Assembly: GCA_022410635.1 (NCBI GenBank)
Contig: JAJVDF010000230.1
Coordinates: 1,685,136-1,749,135, forward strand
Reading direction: 5' to 3'
DNA length: 64,000 bases
Source of the DNA: Tretioscincus oriximinensis
Taxonomy: Eukaryota > Chordata > Lepidosauria > Squamata > Gymnophthalmidae
Part shown: in pieces, positions 1 to 12,927 of the stretch
Layout: each line of letters begins with the position of its first letter
Numbering within the stretch: position 1 is the stretch's first letter
Notes under the pieces: model-generated
Database searches by the model: none
Seen by the model: the letters and a program-made list of their open reading frames with translations, nothing else
Told to the model about the DNA's origin: nothing
Position numbers and translations under genes: made by a program

Positions 1-357
1 CGTGTCTGTGGACAGCTGTCCCCAGCACGTTAATACTCTGTCTAGTGCTGCTGCCTGGTGGGAGACAGACTAGTCAGCCTTGGTACCCGACAAAGCCTCC
101 ATGTTGTGGAATACTTGTTTTCCCCTTGATTACCAGCAAACAAAATGGCAGACAGGAGATGATGTGACACAATCAGAAAATCGTGCTAGTCAGAAGCTGA
201 CAGAATCTAAAACTTGGAATATGCTGTAAAGGTACTGTATGAATGAAGTGCATTGGAACCAAAAAACCAATAAACCAGATTATCAGGAAATTCTGGAATA
301 AACAAGTGCTGTGGGGGTTCAGCCTGGGTTAGTACAGTTCAGGCTGTCACACCTTCA

Positions 358-484
358 TATTCCTGAAATGCCGTTTGCAGGAAGTCAAGAACAAGTGAAG
401 ATTTTTCCTTCTTCTTGAGACTGTCCTAATGAAATTGGTGGGCCCGATTCAGCAAGGCTCCTCTTACGTTCTTACATTCTATGA
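358..484 (+). repeat. CR1-type LINE 3' end fragment
   Basis: The segment matches in order the 3' UTR of the longer CR1 copy at about 52 kb. Shared blocks are 'TTTGCAGGAAGTCAAGAAC', a T-rich stretch, 'GGTGGGCCCGATTCAGCAAGG' in part, and 'GCTCCTCTTACGTTCTTAC'. It ends in a degenerate TTCTTACA/TTCTATG tail typical of CR1. It is 5' truncated. Confidence 0.7.
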
Positions 485-2921
485 GTTTTAATCACAGAAG
501 CGCCACTTCAGAAATATGGGATTGGCTGTGGAAATTGACTGGGGAAACTTCTTTCCCCAAGAAGCATCTGTTAATTTAGAACTTGAAAGGTCTTTCAAGG
601 CATTAGCTAAAAGCAACAAGGAAGTCAAGCCATTTTGACACTAATGGCCCAAACTCTTCTGTAACTATGGCTGTATCCACACACAATAAAAAAGTGGTTC
701 AAAGTGATTTGAGGTAGTAATTATATGCCAGTGTTTCCATCCCAGCTCTAATGGACCTCTGGCATTCATAAATATTCATGGGAAAGGGACAAACTGTCCC
801 ATCTCAGAAATATCTCTGAGCCCTCTTGAGCTGCATCAAATGTTGCTTTCTCATTCCAATACACGCTGATATTTCAAAATAAGGCACTCTCTGGATTGCT
901 GTACTCTGAGGTATCCCTGTTTTATTTGAGAATATTGTTTTTTCTCCTACTATTTCTGAATGTGGTTCTAGAACAGTTTCCCTTCTTCCAGGATCACACT
1001 GCATATATGATACTGCAAATGTGTTGCAAATTTGAAATAGGGATATGAAGTACAGTATCCCAAACTGCTTATCTCTTGACTTTAGTGCATGCCAGTTTTG
1101 AATTACTGCTGAAGATCCATTACTGTACCTGGATCTAAGAGCTCCTCAGTTCAAATCCCCCATTCTGCCTTCTGGATAGATGAAGGCATTGTATTCAGTG
1201 CTTGCCTTGGGCAACGTGATACATGGAATTTGGTTCTCTCCCTGTCTTTTATGGAAAACACTAATTTTAAATTCAAAATCTTCCAAAGTTGACTAACAAA
1301 AGTGACGCTTGCTTGGGGGAAACTATATTTTCCAGTGCTTTTTAATTCTTGATAATTTCCTGCTGCTGAAAGCCAAGTTCTTTATCTTTAAAACAGTAAC
1401 CAACAGGTGTTTGTGCTAGTAAGGGATGGCATTATAAATATATTGTTCATTCATTTCCTACTGCTTAATTTGCTATTGTACAATAATAACGTGTTTTCCT
1501 GTTTTGTTTTAATAACCCATGACCTAAATTTCCCACACATCAGTTTGGAATGAACTGTATTTGGGACTTACAGCTACTTTTCCATTTCTTTTTTTGACAT
1601 TTATTGTCAATAACTGGATTAAACTGTTGGCTGTACAGATATATATATAACTTTTTAATAGAAAAAGCTAGTCTCTGAAAGCTAGTCTCAATTTCATCTT
1701 TTTTCCTTTGCTAGAGTTTTGTAATAATAAGCATAATGGGTTGCTATGGAGTTTTCCCCTCGAGTTATGCATTCTTCTATATCTGTGGGTTTTATACCTT
1801 AATGATTCCTTCTCACAATTTATCATAGCCTTCCATTTGATGATAAGTGGCTCTTTTGTTCTACTCTGTCTTTTCCATTCTCAGTCATTATTGATCAAGG
1901 TACTTGGATCAGTAGGAACTNTCACCTATAATTAGTCCAGTATCAGGTACGGAAAGGAGGTTATTGTAGGAGAAGCTGAGAGGTCTAGAAAATGAAGTAA
2001 TAGAGCTTTTAAGTGTTTTCTTTACTATTTGTGATAATCAATCTGAATCAGATTATATAGAAATTGTATTACTATAATTTGGCTTGTAACGGCATATGCC
2101 ATTCATAGCCGTTACGATAACTGAGAACAGCTTAAGCTTTAATCTTAAAAATGTATTTGTGTTTGTTAATGACCTTAATGCATTTGAGTTTGGAAGCCTT
2201 TGTTTCTCTATTCATTGGGCTTATCTTATTTGTATTCAAGTTTATGATAAAGTCTCTGCTATTCAGCAGAGTAAACGTTTCCTCAAATGCCTCACGGTAC
2301 TTATCGCTGGTCTCTCTTTAATGCCAGATTAATTGGAGAGCAAAGTGTGTACTGCTGTTATCTCTTATTCCTTTCATTTTTGATATCCTTGTTCTTAAGA
2401 TAAATATAATGAAAAGAAATATCAGAAGAGTTCCATTTTCATTTCTACTTCTCATCTAAAGATACAATTGAATGCTTGTGCTACTTCCTTTATATATTTT
2501 TAAAAAACAAATAACTAGCAAAAGGTTAAATATTTCTCAAGATTCAATTACTCCAGTATAGTTAGGTGTTAATATGGTGACCCTCACATTCTCCAATATG
2601 TTTTAACTAATTTATCTCTTTTTATGCTGCTTTTACTGTGATCAGCCCTAATATCTATGGGTATGGGGAGGGGTATAAAATGGATACTTTCACATCCAGT
2701 ATAAAACGTTTCCACTGCTCACAGGTCTCTTGTTCTTTGCTTGGTTCTTAAGTATTACTCTAGAATCCAGGAAGCAATTTAGAGCACTATGCAATGAAAG
2801 GAAATCCATTCTACGTATGATTAGAATAAAACCTACATGTGCATAGTAAAGGAATATATTAGAACTATTCTTCCTAATTAAAGAAGGTATTGCCTCCCCA
2901 TTGGAGGGATATGCAGTTTAC

Positions 2922-3088
2922 TATGAAGGCCACTTGCAGGGAGTTGAGAGCAGGTGAAGGTTTTGCTGTTGTCTTCTGCTTGAAATGGCTAGAAGCAATG
3001 GTGGGTGACTTTGTGAATCCAGGTNCTGGATGAGATGGGCTGTGGCCCCTGATCCAGCAGGGCTCCTCTTACGTTCTACATTCATATG
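2922..3088 (+). repeat. CR1-type LINE 3' end fragment
   Basis: It has the same ordered blocks as the other CR1 3' ends here: 'CACTTGCAGGGAGTTGAGAG', a T-rich stretch, 'GATGGGCTGTGGCCC', 'GATCCAGCAGGGCTCCTCTT', and a tail of 'ACGTTCTACATTC'. It is 5' truncated and sits in NEURL1B intron 1. Confidence 0.7.
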
Positions 3089-3924
3089 ATGCTCATCTTT
3101 TAAACATGGAAAGGGAACCTATCAGTTATAATTTCATCCGGTAACATCATAAAAACAATTCCAAAGATAGCAGTAAAACCCCTTAAAAGCATTTTTGTTT
3201 TGCTTAAACTGCTATTTTCTACTTGCCAAGTATCTGTGCTTACTAGTAGATTCCTTTTAAGAGTGCAAATGTTTATTTTGAACATTTCACATCCCTAGAA
3301 TTTTAATTTCCTTATCTCAGGTTTTAAAGGGCCTGTAATTCATTTATTTTTGAGTTCACAAATACCCATGGATATAAATGCATACAAATGGTGCTGAACT
3401 AGCACATAAATTATAGAGGATAAGAAGAAACAGTCAGAAATGAAGATGAGGCTATTGAAGCAGACCAATATACAGAGATGGGATATTTAAGGAGCAAAGT
3501 TGTTCTTTATTAATCGGTTTTTGTAAGTCCAGATCCAAATGACAATTGAATGTTGTGCATTTTCCCAATATTCTGGAATAAAGTTCTTCTGGAACAATTG
3601 GGCAAGCAGTAGGAAAATAGGTGGCCAAACAGGAATGTCATTGACATGAAGTAGCTGGTACTGTGTGCCTGTATCTGGTAGTGCGAGCCATACTTAGTAG
3701 AAATGGCTGTGCACTTGTGTAATAAAACATGACATCCAATGAAAGTTAGCTATATAGAAGAGACATGTGGGTTATAGCATGATTTTGGGAAAACCTGCTC
3801 TGAGAGGCAGATTTTCCTAAAATAGCAAAAAGTGCTATAACCCATCTATCTAGTGTGACTATAGTAGGGTTGCCACTGAGCTACATTGCAATCCCCTCAT
3901 GGCCATCCCGTAACATGAAAAAGT

Positions 3925-4025
3925 ATTTATTATTTATTTTAGGAATTTATATCCCACCCTTCACCAAAGGCCCAGGGCAGGTAACAGAAAATTAAAAGCA
4001 ACACAAAGAACACATTAGTAAACAT
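3925..4025 (-). repeat. L2-like retroelement 3' end, reverse orientation
   Basis: Read on the minus strand, the segment holds 'CCTGCCCTGGGCCTTTGGTG' then 'AAGGGTGGGATATAAATTCC', followed by an A-rich AATAAATA tail. The 'CCCTGRG..CTTTGG..AGGGYGGTATAAAT + (TAAA)n' layout is shared with the copies at about 12.0, 30.5, 31.7 and 49.7 kb. It is the usual form of L2-like LINE or dependent SINE 3' ends in reptiles. The family name is inferred, not tested. Confidence 0.55.
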
Positions 4026-5975
4026 TTCAAAGAGCCATAAATCTCCATGGAAGGACAAATGCAGAGGGGAGCTAGGATTCTCAATTAGCTCATATCTAGC
4101 AGCTGTTTCCCTTATTTTTAATGGCTCACTCTTTCAGAAATGTGCATTAAAAATACTTATAAGCTCCAATACTCCATACATCAGAAAACACCTCTTACAA
4201 CTGTTTGATCCATCCTTTTTGTTCAGCATATGAGCCAAGGATGTGTACATGAGTCAGTATTGGAATTTATGAATAGTTGTCTCATCTTATACAAGATTTT
4301 TTGAGGTGTTATGCATCGTTTCATAACTTCCTTTATATATGGATTGGCATGGAAGCAGTAAGTCCAGAGGGTGACGATCACAATATTCTAAGAGCTCATT
4401 TTGCCCTAGAGACACTTTTTCACTGGGAAATACCTTGCATGAACAGGAAATAGAAAAAGCAGATTTTGTACGTTGCTTATGATTTTGCATGCAGTAGAGC
4501 TCCAGAGCTACATATCAGAGGCAGAAGATATTCTTTTTTCTACTTTTTTTCTACATTGAATACTTTGTCACATAAACATTTTGTATTTGAATTAACACAC
4601 AATATTCATTCGTACTTAGCTAAATCTAGGACATGCTGTTAAATGCCCATATCATAACACCAATATATATATTACATCTTGGTCTCAGGCTCAAGGATAA
4701 AGGGATTTAATGGCTGTTTCCTTTATTAGGTTGATGTCTTAATTTTTTAATAGTTTCTTCAGCACAGAAAAATTATAAATAAAAAGCAGAGATAAGTCTA
4801 AATCTACCCTTTAAAAATGAGGATCTTAAGAAACCAATTTTTGTAAGAACTTCATGAGCCCAGCATGGCTTGTTTGATTTACATCAGTCTTTACCCAGAA
4901 GCAGCTGTTTACTCAATTCTTTGATGCAGAGTAATTCCTCCTTATTAGGCTTCAACTACAGCAAGAAATGGAACAGTATTCAAGCTCCTGGAGGACAACT
5001 GCCCCTGGCTTTAACAATGTAAATGTCATAAAGCCAGGCAGAAATGTTCATTAAATTCAATTTGTGACCAAATGCTACAAGACAAGGAATGCAAGACATG
5101 TTTTCAAAAGAAAGGGGGAAATAACTTTCCATTAAAGCTCATCCCTACCTTTGATTTGCAATTAAGTGGAACAGTTTCAAACATTAGAGAAAATAAAATC
5201 TTAAATGCTTGGGTAATTTTATTTTTGAACAGAAGGGCCTGAACTGACCATTCAGAGCAAATATGTAAAACAATGAATCACTTTTCTCAAGGGAAAAACT
5301 TCTCTTAGTCCTCCTCGTGCCAATTGTATCTAATACCCAGGCTGCATTTTGTTTTGTTTTTGGAGGGGGGCATTCATTTTCAAAAGATCAGCCTACTTGT
5401 AAATTTGGGAGGGAAATGAAAGCATTATAGTTTTTAAAAGTATTTAAAAGTCATTAACCTTAGTGATTGCCTTCTTAGCAACGCCTCTGTAGCAAGAAGA
5501 TCTTACAATTTGTCCATTAGGCTATGTTTTCCATGGACCACATTGGTCTATATGGCGACAGCAGACTGGGATTGCCTCAAAAGCTTCCTATCCATCCCAT
5601 CCCATTTAACCTTAATGCCTCTCAGCTCACGATTTTCTTGTGCCTGTGGAAAGATAGAGATTTGGGCATGAAGTTACTTTCTGTTTGTCCTTTGGATCTC
5701 TAATTCATCCCAATGGGAGGTCTTAATTACAAGTCTGAAAAAATCCAGTCATGCATTTCATTCTAAGTTGTAGATTTTCCAACCATTTCATGAGGTCTCT
5801 CAGACTCTGTTCACATCTGAAGTAGCTTAGAGATAGGTGGAATCACCCATATATCAGCCTTTTCCTCCCCCCCATTATAGGCTAGAAAAAAATGAATTTG
5901 GGATAGAATGAGAATACAAAGGCCACACACTTCCATCTGTATAGCACTTTTAAGTCTTTATATTTGTGTGTCTTT

Positions 5976-6003
5976 GTGTGTGTGTGTGTGTGAGAGAGAG
6001 AAA
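5976..6003. repeat. (TG)n(GA)n microsatellite
   Basis: A run of TG dinucleotides is followed directly by GA dinucleotides, with a shorter interrupted TGTG stretch just upstream. It is non-coding and in NEURL1B intron 1. Confidence 0.9.
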
Positions 6004-7073
6004 TCTTAAGTGATAGTTCACAAGTAGAATTATGAAGGGCATAATTACTGTCTCCATGACACTTTTGAGTCTCCTTTTTTGCTGCATGTATATGCTGCTC
6101 AGTCTCGCATTGAAACAAAGGTTGGTCATACATATACTTTTAAATGAGCTTCAATCTTAAAGAACTAAACTAGAAAAAGAGTGGAGCAAAAAAGCTCCCT
6201 CTCCCCTCAATTTAATCTGGTTCTTCAGGACTGAAGTTGTTTTATAAGCACATATGTGACCAGAACCTTACTGAAAACAAAGCACAAGTCACAAACGATC
6301 CCATTGTTTTGATTAGATAAATTGGTTTTGCCTATCTGAGAAAACTCTGATCAGGAAAAAACAAGCTAGTTTGCTGTGTTTAATAGCCATGTATCTCCAT
6401 GGAACAGCAGGATTAGCTTTTCATGGCCCAAAGGTAAACATTATTGCTTTAAATAGAGCTAATTTTTGTTGAACCACACCAACAATCCCTAATAGGGTTC
6501 ATCCTCAAACCTTAACAAGCTGGAATCTCCAAAGGCCAGGACTGAGAGTTCCTGGCTTTCAAAGTCTCCAGAAAAAGCAACAAGGACTGAGGTGGAAAAG
6601 GCTGTCTGAAAGTAGATGGTCCTTGGAATGGATTAATTGTTCTGGGATGGAGTGTCCTACTCTGTCACAGAGCAATGATGGTAAGAGCTAAACATGCTTT
6701 AAAGAAACAACAAAACATTGTGAGGACTGGTTTATTCTAGAATATCCATGCTTTTTTGTGGAATAAATAAATGAAGGGTAGATCAGGCTTACGTTGCTTA
6801 CCTTTATTTTAATTCTCTTTGAACAAGGGTATTTCCCCCCAACACACCCATTTTGTCTGGATAAAAGACAACAGCTGGTTGCTTTTCTTGCTTTTTGGAT
6901 TAAAAAGTTTGCTTAGCAGTTTCTCAGTTACCCAATCTGGAAGTTGTTGTGTTTTAAATTGACCTCATTTGCTTCATCTCCAATCTGATAGAAGTATCCC
7001 AATCTGTTACTTTTGGACAGGGGTGCTCACACTGTAGTATTATCATTGGTAAGGAATAGTAATGTATCTGTTT

Positions 7074-7270
7074 CACAGTGGTGCAGAGGTTAAGAGTTTC
7101 AACAGAGGTCGGTTGGAGAGTTGGTCTGCTGTGGAGAGGGGTGAGTGTCCTCTACTGACCTTAGCATCAGACAACCTAGCTGTTCAAAAGTGAGCAACCA
7201 CAAGTAGGTGAATAGGTACCGTCACAATATGAATGTAAGCCTTCTGGTGAAAAATAGCTTGTAAAAAAAC
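7074..7270 (+). repeat. tRNA-like SINE, family shared with 55 kb copy
   Basis: It begins with an A-box-like 'GTGGTGCAGAGGTTAAGAG'. It then carries a body shared with 55160-55403: 'AGCTGTTCAAAAG' versus 'AGCTGTTTGAAAG', 'AAGTAGGTGAATAGGTACC' versus 'AACTAGATAAATGGGAACC', and a closing 'CTTGTAA'. The copies are diverged. Calling it tRNA-derived is an inference from the A-box-like start. It lies about 240 bp upstream of the first exon in the window. Confidence 0.5.
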
Positions 7271-7506
7271 AATGATCTGTTTTTAAAGTTTTTTCAGCTG
7301 AAGAAGCAAAAAAAAATGATATATTGTTAGAGTACACGGGAGGTCCTTGATCTTTAGTCCTTGAAGGAGTAGCTTGGTTCCCAAGTGGATTTTTAAAATT
7401 CAGGAACCAATTCAGAGCTCAGAAGATGGGTGGCAGCAATGTCCTACTGTATGCATGCAAGGGTTTATGTTAATCTAACAGCCCTTTTTCTTTCCTTTAT
7501 TTGCAG

Positions 7507-8067
7507 ATACCAACCACCAGGCCCGCTCAGTATCCCACCGACCTTATTACGCATTGCCTAATGGTAGCCATGAGAGGCGTTCTGTCCTCACCATTTCTGA
7601 GCCACCACGATTCCATTTCCAGGCCAAAGGCAAAAATATACGCTTGGATGCTCATTCTCGCAAGGCTACCCGGAGAAATAGCTTCTGCAATGGCATCACA
7701 TTTACCAACCGGCCCATCCACCTATATGAGAAAGTGCGGCTCAAGCTGGTCTCTGTTCACCATGGGTGGAGTGGAGCACTGCGCTTCGGTTTCACCATTC
7801 ACGATCCATCACAGATGAGTGCAGATGACATCCCAAAGTATGCCTGTCCAGACTTGGTAACACGGCCAGGCTTCTGGGCCAAAGCCCTGCCGGAGAGGTT
7901 TGCACAGAGAGATAATATCCTCGCCTTCTGGGTTGATCGTCATGGAAGAGTTTTTTATAGCATTAATGATGAGGAGCCAATTCTGTTCCACTGTGGCGTC
8001 AAAGTCTCTGGGCCCCTATGGGCACTGATAGATGTGTATGGAATTACCCATGAAGTGCAAATATTAG
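7507..8067 (+). CDS. NEURL1B: NEURL1B coding exon with NHR1 domain
   Basis: The exon is bounded by TTTGCAG and AG|GTAAGT and enters and leaves in phase 1 (561 nt, 187 codons). It encodes a short N-terminal segment and then the first neuralized homology repeat, from about 7611 to the exon end. NHR1 hallmarks are 'NSFCNGITFTNRP', 'SGALRFGFT', 'DIPKYACPDLVTRPGFWAKA' and 'LWALIDVYGITHEVQIL'. NHR domains of Neuralized proteins bind Notch ligands of the Delta/Jagged class, and the RING then drives their ubiquitination and endocytosis. NEURL1B is preferred over NEURL1 from the wording of this exon, the C-terminal IKIYRP and the SH3PXD2B neighbour. The initiator ATG is in an upstream exon outside the window. 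Confidence 0.93.
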
Positions 8068-8451
8068 GTAAGTGCTGACATTGTCCCTAGAAACCTTATT
8101 CCTGGGTGTGAACAAAATCATATATTTACATTCTTAATTCTTCGCTCTCATGGAAAGTAGCACAGTTGCAAATTATCTTTCTGGCACTGTAGATATTGAC
8201 AAGTAAATGAAGATCTTTTGATGTAACCTTTAACTAGGTCCATAACTGGCTCAACAATTGTCCTCAAATGGTCGCAATCCATAAATGACATCATATCACC
8301 ATGGGAAGAAGTTCATTTTGGGCCTGATACTTTTAAATATTTTAGGAATGATTTGAATGACCATTACAATACGTTGGAAGAGAGGGAGAAGATTCAAAAA
8401 GTTTTACACAATTTTGAACAAAATTCAATTTACCAGGGAAAAATGATAAGA

Positions 8452-8528
8452 ATCATAGAATCATAGAGTCGGAAGAGACCTCCAGGGTCATTGGGTCCAA
8501 CCCCCTGCTCGATGCAGGATTCATTACA
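8452..8528 (-). repeat. Bird-type CR1 LINE 3' end, reverse orientation
   Basis: It starts with the 8-bp CR1 tail in reverse complement ('AATCATAGAATCATAGAG'). This is followed by 'TCGGAAGAGACCTCCAGGG' and 'GGGTCCAACCCCCTGC', the standard end of amniote CR1 elements. It is only about 75 bp and 5' truncated. Confidence 0.85.
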
Positions 8529-9039
8529 TCTAGGTAGGGGCGAAAGAAGCTGTTTGGAAAACTGCAAAATGAATTGGAATTCACTCTGCTGTTTTCCTCT
8601 GTTCCCACTTCACATTGACTTTGGGGGTTTGCAGTTCCACAGGTTGGATATCCTGTTGTTGGATCTCAGCCAGTGGTGTTGTTGTTTCACTATTTCAGAA
8701 TCAACTATGGATAGTCCTGAATATGTTATCCATGGTCCTTTCTGAAATATCTAAATATACATGTGGATGGAGTCACAGTGGGGGAAATCTGGCTTAGTAA
8801 GAAGCTTTTGTACCAATGATTTGCATGTACTAATATACCATAAACTAAATATGAGCTTGCAGTGTTTGCAAATGCCATCTTTGTGATCCTTGGTCACAAG
8901 AGATCATTAGTCCATACTACTCTTATCTTGCTCTGAAGTACACCAGGCTAGTTTTGGACATCCCAGTTTCAGAGAGACTATTTTCACTTTCCCCATATGA
9001 CAGGACTAGAACCACTGAGATGAAACTTTCAGGGAGGAA

Positions 9040-9172
9040 ATATAGATTAAGATGTTGGGAGTTGAGAACAGATGTAGATTTTGCCGCCTTCTGTTGGTGG
9101 GCCACTGTGTGAGACAGAATGCTGGACTAGATGGGGTTTGGCCTCATTCAACAGGGTTCCTCTTCCAATTTC
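9040..9172 (+). repeat. CR1-type LINE 3' end fragment
   Basis: It contains 'GGGAGTTGAGAACAGATG', 'TGGTGGGCCACTGTGTGAGA', 'CAGAATGCTGGACTAGATGG' and 'CAACAGGGTTCCTCTTCC', the same order as the 52 kb CR1 3' UTR. The terminal 8-bp tail is degraded. Confidence 0.75.
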
Positions 9173-9283
9173 TCTTCCATCCTTACTGTTGAGACACTTA
9201 AACAAATTGCATTAAATTGCAAGAATTAATTTTTTTTCATAAACACTAGCATTCACTAGGCTATTTCTCTGTACCTATCTAGA

Positions 9284-9432
9284 CCATCTGAAGAAGTACC
9301 TATCTGTGCATCTGAAGAAGTAGACCTGTCTACGAAAGCTTATGCCAACCACTTTTCTCAAGTTAGTCTCAAAGTGCTGCTAGCCCCTTTGCTGGACTTT
9401 CTGCTAGACTAACACGGCTATTTCTCTGAAAT
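9284..9432 (+). repeat. Foldback SINE-like element, right arm
   Basis: It is nearly identical to the right arm of the complete foldback copy at 26937-27146. Shared blocks are 'CATCTGAAGAAGTAGACC', 'TGTCTACGAAAGCTTATGCC', 'AACCACTTTTCTCAAGTTAG', 'TTTGCTGGACTTTCTGCTAG' and the end 'CGGCTATTTCTCTGAAA'. A short duplicated CTGAAGAAGTA block marks the broken left side. Confidence 0.75.
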
Positions 9433-9535
9433 TGACTATCTAGACCAAAGTTTCCCAAAGTAGAACTGCAAGGGGTGTGTTGTCTTTGTCCTTATCCATA
9501 AATAAACACAGCCACTAAATTTTTAGAAGATGACA

Positions 9536-9776
9536 AGGAGTTAGAGGAAGAGTTGGCTTTTGTACACTGCTTTTATCAATCTGAATTTCAACGTGGCTTA
9601 CATAACCTTCTTTCTCCTCACAACAGACACCTTGTGAACTAGGTAGGGCTGAGTGAGCTCCAAAAGACTGTGACTAGCCCAATGTCAGCCACCTGCCTTC
9701 ATGGAAGAGAATCAAATGGGGAGACTTCCAGATACGAATCTGACATTCTAACCACACCACCAGACTGGCTCTCAGG
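9536..9776 (-). repeat. Sauria-type tRNA-derived SINE, reverse orientation
   Basis: On the minus strand it opens with a tRNA-like head ('GTCTGGTGGTGTGGTTAGAA', an A-box-like stretch). Next come 'GACATTGGGCTAGTCACAG', 'CTCACTCAGCCCTACCTAG', 'AAGGTGTCTGTTGTGAGGAG' and a closing 'AAAAGCCAACTCTTCCTC'. That order is the well-known Sauria SINE of squamates. It is the best single clue to the kind of organism. It is full length or nearly so, and moderately diverged. Confidence 0.85.
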
Positions 9777-12029
9777 CAGTCTAAACGTTTAGGGCTCCCA
9801 GAATTAAAGACATGAGCTAAAAGCAATTCCCAGTATGAGTGTGTAGCACATCTTCTATTATGTAAACTCCCTCAGTAAAGTTGCAAATGCAGTCCTTTGA
9901 TGTCCTCAGTGTAAAGTGGAATTTAACTTTTGGCACTGTATATACTGACAAATGAGGCCCTTCCACTTATATATTGGCTCCACAAATTGCCAACTTGGAG
10001 TGCAATGGTTCAGACACACGATATGACTCATTCTTGAGGTGTGTCCTCTCTACTCAGGCTTTATATCTACTATCTCCTTTGAGGGACACTTAAAGCTCTC
10101 ACGTTACATTCCTGCTCTATCTGTTCTTTTTTTTTTGCTTCTGTTTTTGCTTTAACAAACCACAATACTCATGAGAAACTCCAGCCTCTCCGCTTATCAG
10201 AGCATTGCAGTGGGAACAGCAGTGACGTAATTTTCTTTCCAAGAGTCTGGAAACTTTTCCAAATCATCGGGTTTTTCCTTTCCTTAGATCTTTCTCTCCT
10301 CATTCAAACAACAGATTTGTTGCTCTAGATTTATCACCTTGTCCTTCAGGTGTTGCGCAGTCTTCCTAGAACTGTGGCGCAAACAGTAGTGTTTGCAGAC
10401 ATATTTTTATCCTTAACAAGAGTAGTGTCAGGTCTGAAGTTCTGCTTCTGATATTGTCTAATCTGCCCACTGAGCATTAATGTACACTTCTGCATGGAGT
10501 GACTGAATCCTATTTAACTTTAACTTTTCTGGCATTTGTGTTACCAAAAAGCAAAAAACTGGTGCCGCTATTTATTGCGGGCAGAATCACAGACATGGAT
10601 TCAGTTTTGCTGGTAGTGATGTGTTAGCGTCATTATGGGTGAACAGTTCAAATTGTTTGTAGATGGATGTGATTTAAGTGCTCATTCTTTTTAAAATTGG
10701 GGATCTCACAGTTTGGGTTTTTTTAAAAAATCACTATACTATTTGGGGTCTAGCGTTGTGTGGTCCTTGCAGTGATGAAGAATTTGACACAACTGAATGA
10801 TTGAACAACAACTTGCTCTGCTAAACCCATAGCCCCAAATCTCTGAGTCTGTTAATCTGCCTTTTTCTATCTTCCTGGGAATTACTAATTTATTTATTAA
10901 TTAGCTACTAATTAACTGGTTATCTATAGCTCTTGTATCCAATATTTAGTGTCATGTTGAAGATTGTGGGAATTTCTCATTGCCTTTCAAGGGATGACTC
11001 CATATCGTTTTGATCACTATACCAAGAGTACCCAATTTGGTTTAACCATATCAGTTTGGAACTGTTAGCCACAACTCCTGAAGTGGATTCACATTCAAGA
11101 TTTGCCTTAATGTTACAATTTTTATGCATATATATTCCGTTTCAACATTGTACTTCCTTGTTTCACTATACAATACAGCCCTAAATTTTACTTTCACCTT
11201 CTGCATTCTCAGAAAATTGCTTCAGCAGGAGCTTCTGTGTCAGGCAAGACAAAAGTTTTACCCAAAAAAGGATGGGTGGTTGGCAAGGCAGGGAGCTCAA
11301 TTTGTTTCTTCTTGCATTCCTTTCCAGCAGTGAGATGCGGGGGAAAGTCAAGTCCTCTGCACTCTCAGTTTGCCTTTTGTGAATGCCAGAGGGGTTAACA
11401 GCTACCCTTGAAGCAAAGACTATGGAATAGGCTGAATAATAAGGACTTCTGAGTCATCGCGACTTTTTTCATGCCTAAAGGACTACCTGGCAGTAAATCG
11501 TTTTTGCTTTCTACACTGCCTGTTGCTGTTGTTTGTGTTGAGTACCACTGAGTTTTGGTCAACTACTAGTTGACTAAGCAGGCACCTCCAGCAACACATA
11601 GATGTGATTTGCCGTTGCTTAAAGTATATATTGTTAGCAGTTAACAGCTTTTTCAAGAAACACTGCCCAGCCTTCATACAGTATGATTAAGAATGCAATT
11701 ACCATTGTTGATGTTGAATTATAACTGTTGGGCTGTTTTTGTGCTGAGCCTTATTCTGGATTATGTCCGAGCATAGGATCTGTTATTGGCAAACTGGTGT
11801 AGAGTGTGGCAGGTTCCAGGTGGGCCTGCTATGGTCTACACCTGCATGCAAATGGCAAATCATTATGCTGGAACGTAATCTACAGAATGGACCTTTGCCT
11901 GAAGGATCTTTGTTGGACCCTAGCCAAGGTCCTTCCAAGAGCGCCCTATAGTCTTTCAACCTTTCATATCTTGCTGCAATGATAGCTGATGGAAACCAGC
12001 AGTCCAGAAGGCTACAGGTCATTGTGGAG

Positions 12030-12116
12030 AAAGCAACAAATGTTATGTGTGCCACCCTATGGTTGGCTGCCCTGAGACCTTTGGGTATAGGGCGGGGTAC
12101 AAGTACAAACAAATAA
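12030..12116 (+). repeat. L2-like retroelement 3' end
   Basis: It contains 'GGCTGCCCTGAGACCTTTGG', 'GTATAGGGCGGGGTAC' and an 'AAACAAATAAATAA' tail. It closely resembles the copy at 30465-30542. The upstream limit is not clear. Confidence 0.6.
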
Positions 12117-12927
12117 ATAATTCACTCCTGGGAGCTGGAGTTAGTTCCTCTGCAAGAACCCCCAGGAGGGTTTTCACGGATGCTACGTGTAAAACATTTT
12201 TGATTGAGCTAGCATATAATTCTTTCTTTATTGAACCACACAGTTAAGTGTACAAATGAATGCTTACATGCAGAATGATCCGCTTCCACAGCTGGAAATA
12301 CCAGTTTTCTTGTCATCAGATGCTATCAGATAGGACATGCTTCTGGGAGAGAAACTGGCGCTTGCTTGCATAGCTTGTCAGTAACAAAGAGTCAGTGTGC
12401 TTTGAAGCCTTTTTAAAAGGTCACTCCTTCTATTTTAGCAGGCAGCACATCATACAATTTGTTATTAGTCATCCACAGAGTGATTATAAGCATCTTCTCT
12501 CCGATTCTTCTCTTGTGAATTAGATTGGCCAAGTCTGGGGAAGAAGGCAGAAGGCGATAAGAAGAAGGAATATTCTAAATTTCTGCTAGATGCATCTTGT
12601 AAAACCCACCCAAATTGAGTAGAAATAAGGTAGCAAGGGGAAGAAACAAGTTGCCACTGTGTATCTAATTTTTCATGCATGCAGAAGGAGAATCTACAAG
12701 GAGGAAATGCGCCTGCCTATGCAAGGCTTGGTATTTTGTTGGGGAGGAGGCGTGGCTGATTAGCAGAAAACCCATTTGGCCAGGCTTTGATGAAAAGATT
12801 TCTTGCCACTGTGCTTTCAGAGTCCAGTTGAAGTAGTCTTGTATTACATTTCACATTTGGGTGTGGTAGAAACAACCATCCACATTTTCAGCTTGCTTCT
12901 AATGCCACTCTTGTCATTGTTTCACAG

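Larger units (their letters stand above)
1..7506 (+). other. NEURL1B: NEURL1B intron 1 (3' part)
   Basis: This AT-rich non-coding stretch ends in a polypyrimidine tract and AG just before the first NEURL1B exon in the window. No open frame longer than about 100 codons and no recognisable exon was found in it. No CpG-rich promoter-like block is visible, so the first coding exon (about ten codons in the human gene, from memory) should lie upstream. It contains two CR1 LINE 3' ends, one L2-like tail, a TG/GA microsatellite and a SINE, listed separately. The rest shows nothing I can identify. Confidence 0.8.
8068..12927 (+). other. NEURL1B: NEURL1B intron 2
   Basis: This phase 1 intron runs from GTAAGT to a pyrimidine-rich ...TTTCACAG. 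It holds a bird-type CR1 end, a CR1 3' tail, one arm of the foldback SINE family, a Sauria-type SINE and an L2-like tail, all listed separately. The remainder is AT-rich with no coding signal. The longest open frames (about 110 codons at 11783-12112, minus) match no family I recognise and overlap repeat sequence. Confidence 0.85.
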